Of a stretch of DNA of 64,000 nucleotides, positions 60,419 through 64,000 are shown one piece after another. The DNA is from Hymenobacter sp. DG25A. Its GTDB lineage: Bacteria; Bacteroidota; Bacteroidia; Cytophagales; Hymenobacteraceae. A program made the position numbers and the translations under genes. The notes below the pieces were generated by a model, which worked only from the letters and a program-made list of their open reading frames with translations, was not told the origin of the DNA and made no database searches. The stretch spans positions 1,240,001 through 1,304,000 of the forward strand of contig NZ_CP012623.1 of NCBI RefSeq assembly GCF_001280305.1, in the 5' to 3' direction. Numbering within the stretch: the first letter of the stretch is position 1; each line of letters starts with the position of its first letter.

Positions 60419-61285
60419 ATGGTCACTACCCCAGCCAACCCCGATTATCAGCGTATTGCGCAGGCCATTCAATTTCTGGAAGTCAATTTCCGGCGGCAGC
60501 CCAGCCTGGAGGAGATAGCCGCGGCCGTGCACCTGAGTCCGTTTCATTTCCAGCGTTTGTTTTCCGAATGGGCCGGCATCAGCCCCAAGCGCTTTGTGCA
60601 ATACCTGACCGCCGATTTTCTGAAGGCGCGTCTGGCCGAAGCGGCCCCTTTGGCGGAGGCCGCCGAAGAAGCCGGTCTGTCGGCCCCCTCGCGCCTGCAC
60701 GATTTGTTTGTGACCCTGGAGGCCGTTACGCCACTGGAGTTCCGGACGGGTGGTGCCGGCGTACAAATCAGCTACGGCGTGCACGACACCCCTTTTGGCC
60801 CGGCCCTGCTGGCCGCCACCGAGCGGGGTATCTGCGGGCTGCACCTACTGCATCCGGAGCACCCAGACCCAACTCAGGCCTTGGCGGCGCTGCACAAAGC
60901 CTGGCCCCAGGCCCAACTGCAGGCAGATGCTGCCCGCACGGCTCCGCTGCTGGCGCGGGCGTTTGCGCCGGTGGCTGGCCAGCCCCTGCATCTGCTGGTG
61001 CGCGGTACCAATTTCCAGGTGAAAGTGTGGGAGGCGCTCTTGCGGGTGCCGGTGGGGCAGGTAGTCAGCTACCAGCACGTAGCGCAGGCCATTGGGCAGC
61101 CGCGGGCCCTGCAGGCCGTAGGCTCTGCCGTAGGCGCCAACCCGGTGGCCCTGCTGATTCCCTGCCACCGGGTTATCCGGAAGGAAGGCATATTGGGCGA
61201 GTACCGCTGGGGCTCCACCACCAAAAAAGCCCTGATTGGCTGGGAAATGGCCCAGGCAGAGCAACATGCCGCGCAACTTGCGTAG
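60419..61285 (+). CDS. AraC-type HTH fused to O6-methylguanine-DNA methyltransferase
   Basis: 288 residues. The N-terminal 100 residues are an AraC/XylS HTH pair (PSLEEIAAAVHLSPFHFQRLFSEW and a second helix). Then comes a methyltransferase domain with the FQVKVWEALLRVPVGQVVSYQHVA DNA-recognition helix and the active-site IPCHRVIRKEG. The N-terminal zinc-Cys phosphotriester domain of Ada is absent, so the protein combines suicidal dealkylation with a DNA-binding half that cannot sense phosphotriesters. It repairs O6-alkylguanine. Start fixed by the promoter box. Confidence 0.92.
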   Translation: MVTTPANPDYQRIAQAIQFLEVNFRRQPSLEEIAAAVHLSPFHFQRLFSEWAGISPKRFVQYLTADFLKARLAEAAPLAEAAEEAGLSAPSRLHDLFVTLEAVTPLEFRTGGAGVQISYGVHDTPFGPALLAATERGICGLHLLHPEHPDPTQALAALHKAWPQAQLQADAARTAPLLARAFAPVAGQPLHLLVRGTNFQVKVWEALLRVPVGQVVSYQHVAQAIGQPRALQAVGSAVGANPVALLIPCHRVIRKEGILGEYRWGSTTKKALIGWEMAQAEQHAAQLA

Positions 61286-61326
61286 ATTACCCGGCGCGTA
61301 GCCTGTAGTACTACGCCTTCTGCCGT

Positions 61327-61878
61327 ATGCCCGAAAAACTCCAGACCCTGCTGTTCATTGCCATTGGGCTATTCCTCTTTATCGTGCGCATGTGGCGGAA
61401 GGCACAGGAAACCACGCGTAAGGAAGCGCAGGAGCGACCCTTACCCAAACCTGTATCTACCGCTGCCGCTCCTGCCCGCCGCCCCACCCCAAATTTTGAG
61501 GAGCTGCTGCAGCAGATGATGGAGCAAAATCAGCCGCGTAAACCGCAACCGGAGGTAACCCCCGCCGGGCGCCCTATTCCGCAGGAGGCTGCCAAACCGG
61601 CCCGTTCCCTGGAAGTAACCAAACCTGCCGCCCGCAGTCTGGAGGTGCCCGCCACGCAGCGGTACGCGCGTAGTCAGGAAGCAGAAGCGGGGCCGGCCCG
61701 CCGGGCGGCGGTATTGCCGCGCGCGGCCGTAGCGCATGGGCAGGAAGACTACTGGAGCCGGCAAAGCGCCGCTACCGCTCGCCCCAACACCGCCGCAGAC
61801 GTAGCGGCCCGCCTGCGCAACCCCGCCGATGTACGAACGGCCTTTGTCCTGGCAGAAGTGTTGCAGCGTCGTTTTTAG
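61327..61878 (+). CDS. Single-pass membrane protein with disordered middle and conserved C-terminus
   Basis: 183 residues. One N-terminal transmembrane helix (LLFIAIGLFLFIVRMW) and a basic flank. A long Pro/Ala/Glu-rich region with a helix (FEELLQQMMEQNQPRKPQP) follows. The C-terminal RLRNPADVRTAFVLAEVLQRRF is a conserved-looking helix found at the end of such Bacteroidota proteins as far as I recall. Function unknown. It lies 41 bases after the AraC-MGMT gene on the same strand and may be co-transcribed. Confidence 0.65.
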   Translation: MPEKLQTLLFIAIGLFLFIVRMWRKAQETTRKEAQERPLPKPVSTAAAPARRPTPNFEELLQQMMEQNQPRKPQPEVTPAGRPIPQEAAKPARSLEVTKPAARSLEVPATQRYARSQEAEAGPARRAAVLPRAAVAHGQEDYWSRQSAATARPNTAADVAARLRNPADVRTAFVLAEVLQRRF

Positions 61879-61909
61879 AGCATTTAGCTGACTTTACAGA
61901 AAGCAAAGG

Positions 61910-62575
61910 CTAATCCTGCGTGAGGGCGTAAGCCACCAAATTGGCGCCCATGCGCAGCGCGGCATCATGAATAGCCGGCGTGTCACCGGGATAAGTCCCT
62001 ACATCTTCCCAGCCATTGCCCAGGTCGCACTCATAGGTGTAGAAGCACACCAGACGGCCTTTGTAGAGTAGGCCGAACCCCTGGGGGCGTTTGCCGTCGT
62101 GCTCGTGCACTTTGGGCAAGCCCCGCGGAAACTGGTATTTCTGGTGGTAGATGGGGTGCGAAAAAGGTAGCTCTACGAACTCCAGCTCCGGAAATACCTT
62201 CTTCATCTCGGGCCGGATAAACCGGTCCAGCCCGTAGTTGTCATCAATGTGAAGAAAACCGCCCCCCGTGAGGTAATGGCGCAGGTTTTTGGCTTCGGCT
62301 TCGGTAAAGGATACGTTGCCGTGCCCCGTCATATGCACGAAAGGGTACGTGAGCAGCTCCGGCGAATCCAGCTCCACGGTTCCTTCTTCTGGGTCAATAT
62401 TGGTATTCAGGGTTCTGTTGCAGAACTGAATCAGGTTGGGCAGGGAGGTCTTGTTGGCATACCAGTCGCCACCGCCGCCGTAGTGCAGCTTGGCAATCCG
62501 GAAGCTGGGCGCTGCGGGGCCGGCTGCCAGCAGTGGCAGCAGAAGTAGCACGGTAATCAGCAGTCTTTTCAACAT
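61910..62575 (-). CDS. Secreted DUF4159 protein
   Basis: 221 residues with signal peptide (LLITVLLLLPLLAAGPAAP). DUF4159 features: FRIAKLHYGGGGDWYANKTSL, GHGNVSFTEAEAKNLRHYL, GGGFLHIDDNYGLDRFIRPEMKKVFPELE and the family-typical HPIYHQKYQFP and AIHDAALRMGANLVAYAL. Members are periplasmic proteins of unknown function, often near MoxR/von Willebrand factor operons. It lies 42 bases downstream of rsmE on the same strand and may share its transcript. Confidence 0.88.
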   Translation of the reverse strand: MLKRLLITVLLLLPLLAAGPAAPSFRIAKLHYGGGGDWYANKTSLPNLIQFCNRTLNTNIDPEEGTVELDSPELLTYPFVHMTGHGNVSFTEAEAKNLRHYLTGGGFLHIDDNYGLDRFIRPEMKKVFPELEFVELPFSHPIYHQKYQFPRGLPKVHEHDGKRPQGFGLLYKGRLVCFYTYECDLGNGWEDVGTYPGDTPAIHDAALRMGANLVAYALTQD

Positions 62576-62617
62576 CCTTCAGAAAATAAATCAGATACTT
62601 AGGCTACAAAATTTCCG

Positions 62618-63325
62618 CTATTGCAGTTCGCGGGCCACGTGCACCGTGTGCACCGCCGCCAGGGCCGCCGTTTCGGTGCGGAGGCGGGAGGCACCTAAGG
62701 TAACCGGCCGGATGCCCCGGGCGAAGGCAGCCTCAATTTCCTGCGGGGTAAAGTCGCCTTCGGGGCCAATGAGGATGCAGCACCCTGTGCCATGGGCCAC
62801 CACGTGGGAGAGGGGCGTCCGTTCCCCTTCGGCCAGATGTGCAATAAAGGTGGTTTCCGCAGCTACCGTCGGTAGGAACTGCGCAAAATCGGTCAGCTCG
62901 GTTAGTTCCGGCAGCCAGGCCTGCCCGGATTGCTTCAGGGCACTGACGGCAATTTTCTGCAGGCGCTCAAGCTTCAGCTCCCGGCGTTCCGAGCGGGCGC
63001 AACGCAGGAAGGTAATTGTATCCACCCCCATTTCGGTGGCTTTTTCCACCAACCATTCCATCCGGTCGAGGTTTTTGGTGGGGGCCACGGCCAGGTGCAC
63101 CTGATAGGCGCGGCGCGGTACCTGCTGCTCGTGTAGAATCCGCAGGCGGCAGCGCTTGGCATCGGCCACCTCTACTTCGGCCTGAAAAATACTGCCCCGG
63201 CCATTAACCAGTTCTACGGCATCACCGAGGCCCAGGCGTAGCACCCGCACGGCGTGCTTGCTTTCGTCTTCGGGAAGGGTGTAGGCGGGCAGGGTAAGGT
63301 CAGGGGCGAAGAAGGTGTGTGGCAT
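62618..63325 (-). CDS. rsmE: 16S rRNA (uracil-1498-N3)-methyltransferase
   Basis: 235-residue SPOUT methyltransferase that modifies U1498 in the ribosomal decoding region using S-adenosylmethionine. An N-terminal PUA-like domain (FFAPDLTLPAYTLPEDESKHAVRVLRL) is followed by the knotted catalytic domain: VLAVAPTKNLDRMEWLVEKATEMGV, TTFIAHLAEGE, CCILIGPEGDFTPQEIEAA and VTLGASRLRTETAALAAVHT. ATG 63325 lies exactly four bases after a perfect -7 box TAGCTTTG (63330-63337), so the message is probably leaderless. DUF4159 follows. Confidence 0.95.
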   Translation of the reverse strand: MPHTFFAPDLTLPAYTLPEDESKHAVRVLRLGLGDAVELVNGRGSIFQAEVEVADAKRCRLRILHEQQVPRRAYQVHLAVAPTKNLDRMEWLVEKATEMGVDTITFLRCARSERRELKLERLQKIAVSALKQSGQAWLPELTELTDFAQFLPTVAAETTFIAHLAEGERTPLSHVVAHGTGCCILIGPEGDFTPQEIEAAFARGIRPVTLGASRLRTETAALAAVHTVHVARELQ

Positions 63326-63329
63326 AGGG

Positions 63330-63337
63330 CAAAGCTA
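63330..63337 (-). promoter_or_regulatory. -7 box (TAGCTTTG) four bases before ATG: predicted leaderless promoter of rsmE
   Basis: Minus-strand TAGCTTTG, then CCCT, then ATG. No TTG sits at an ideal -33 distance; CCTTG is 13 bases upstream of the box. Confidence 0.6.
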
Positions 63338-63375
63338 CGGGAAACGAGGGCAAGGCAGCAGCGCTATAGCATAAC

Positions 63376-63404
63376 AAACCCCGGCACGAAATTCATGCCG
63401 GGGC
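63376..63404 (-). terminator. Intrinsic terminator of the S1/P1 nuclease gene
   Basis: Stem CCCCGGCA with complement around 9-10 bases, followed on the minus strand by TTTGTTATGC; about 30 bases past the nuclease stop codon. Confidence 0.75.
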
Positions 63405-63432
63405 TGCCGGATGGTAAAGAAAGCGGGAAACG

Positions 63433-64000
63433 CTATTTGAAGGTATCGTTCAGCACCTCGGCCAACCGAACTCCGGCCTGCTGAATCCGCTGCTTCATCA
63501 GCTCGGAGTGCGCCGGGTAGTAGTTATAGTCGATATCGGTGCCGTTGGGCGCTTCCTGATAAATCTTCTCGCTGTCCTGGTACGATTCCCAGAACCACTG
63601 TTCCATGGGAGTGCGCTGCCACTGGTGCACCAGCTGGTGTGGCAGCTTGTGGTCGTACTGGCAAGCCATTTCGGTGTAGGTCAGGCCCTGATAATCAATC
63701 AGGCCACTATCCCACAGGCTGTGTAGGTTGGTGTCCTTGCCCCGGAACTTTAGTTTGATGTCATTTCCGCCTTTGTCTTCGGCGTGGCCGGCGTGCAGGG
63801 GCTGGTGGGCGTCGCCTACCAAGTGCACCACAAACTTCAGGGCGGCCACCCGCTCTGCCTGCGACTTGCTGGGGTCTTTCAGCTCCTGCAGTTTGGCCTG
63901 CAGCATATTGTAGGCATTCGGCTCAGTCTGGCCTTTCAGCGCCTGCAGGTATTGCTCCTGGTTCAGGCCGGAAGCCGTATTCACGTAGTGCCAGGGGGCA
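63433..64000 (-). CDS. S1/P1 zinc nuclease, C-terminal part
   Basis: Partial gene; the frame is open to the window edge, reading WHYVNTASGL, so its start is beyond 64000. S1/P1 nuclease features: LKFVVHLVGDAHQPLHAGHAEDKGGNDIKLKF with the zinc-binding His and Asp residues, TNLHSLWDSGLID with the His that lies before the substrate pocket, and a late YYPAHSELMKQRIQQAGVRLAEVLNDTF. Three zinc ions are expected. Such enzymes degrade RNA and single-stranded DNA outside the cell or in the periplasm. The N-terminus with its signal peptide is not visible. An apparent GTG start at 63984 is only the first GTG within the fragment. Confidence 0.9.
   Translation of the reverse strand, partial: APWHYVNTASGLNQEQYLQALKGQTEPNAYNMLQAKLQELKDPSKSQAERVAALKFVVHLVGDAHQPLHAGHAEDKGGNDIKLKFRGKDTNLHSLWDSGLIDYQGLTYTEMACQYDHKLPHQLVHQWQRTPMEQWFWESYQDSEKIYQEAPNGTDIDYNYYPAHSELMKQRIQQAGVRLAEVLNDTFK

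Overview
The window reads as chromosomal core DNA of a Bacteroidota bacterium of the Cytophagales, most like Hymenobacter. The evidence is GC-rich coding DNA with AT-rich intergenic stretches, promoters with the Bacteroidota -7 box TAnnTTTG instead of strong Shine-Dalgarno sites, a secreted protein with a type IX secretion (T9SS) C-terminal sorting domain, and many Bacteroidota-typical families (DUF3127, DUF4159, DUF1571, a BaiN/HI0933 flavoprotein pair, an AddAB-like nuclease pair). The genus is inferred from style and family content. No rRNA, CRISPR array, transposase, integrase or phage gene is visible. One tRNA (Asp-GTC) is present.

Layout. 1-9000: end of a hybrid sensor kinase, DNA polymerase IV, a phosphatase-like protein, a DbpA-type helicase, YihY, DUF2062 and SseB proteins, and a lipoprotein-Sco1-cytochrome c operon. 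9000-17950: aldo/keto reductase, a DAC-domain (c-di-AMP-synthase-like) protein with an altered active-site motif, a flavoprotein, a proton antiporter, a CBS-bearing ClC channel, small membrane proteins and an Fcy1-like cytosine deaminase. 18000-24800: an AddB/AddA-like repair pair with a small divergent membrane gene between them. 25000-29800: a disordered Tyr/Arg/Asp repeat protein, a thioesterase, a cold-shock module (Csp followed by a DeaD-type helicase, both with long leaders) and a DUF2383 protein. 29900-43700: redox enzymes, a glycosyltransferase, an amidohydrolase, a 1013-residue T9SS-secreted nuclease, an AlbA_2 regulator and an SSB-tailed DUF3127 protein. 43800-50750: isoaspartyl peptidase, cyanophycinase and M1 aminopeptidase, an L,D-transpeptidase, and an XRE regulator behind an operator array. 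50750-64000: an AT-rich island with a tRNA-Cys-like relic, a small lipoprotein, an RhlE-type helicase, Nudix, GT4, tRNA-Asp, accA, an MBL/patatin/acyltransferase run, an AraC-MGMT repair protein, rsmE and a partial S1/P1 nuclease.

Themes. Three DEAD-box helicases lie within 51 kb. Most genes are single units with strong intrinsic terminators, many shared by convergent neighbours. At least four genes have a TAnnTTTG box ending exactly four bases before the start codon, which predicts leaderless mRNAs. Start codons were moved inward from the longest frame wherever a promoter box, signal peptide or conserved domain start argued for it.
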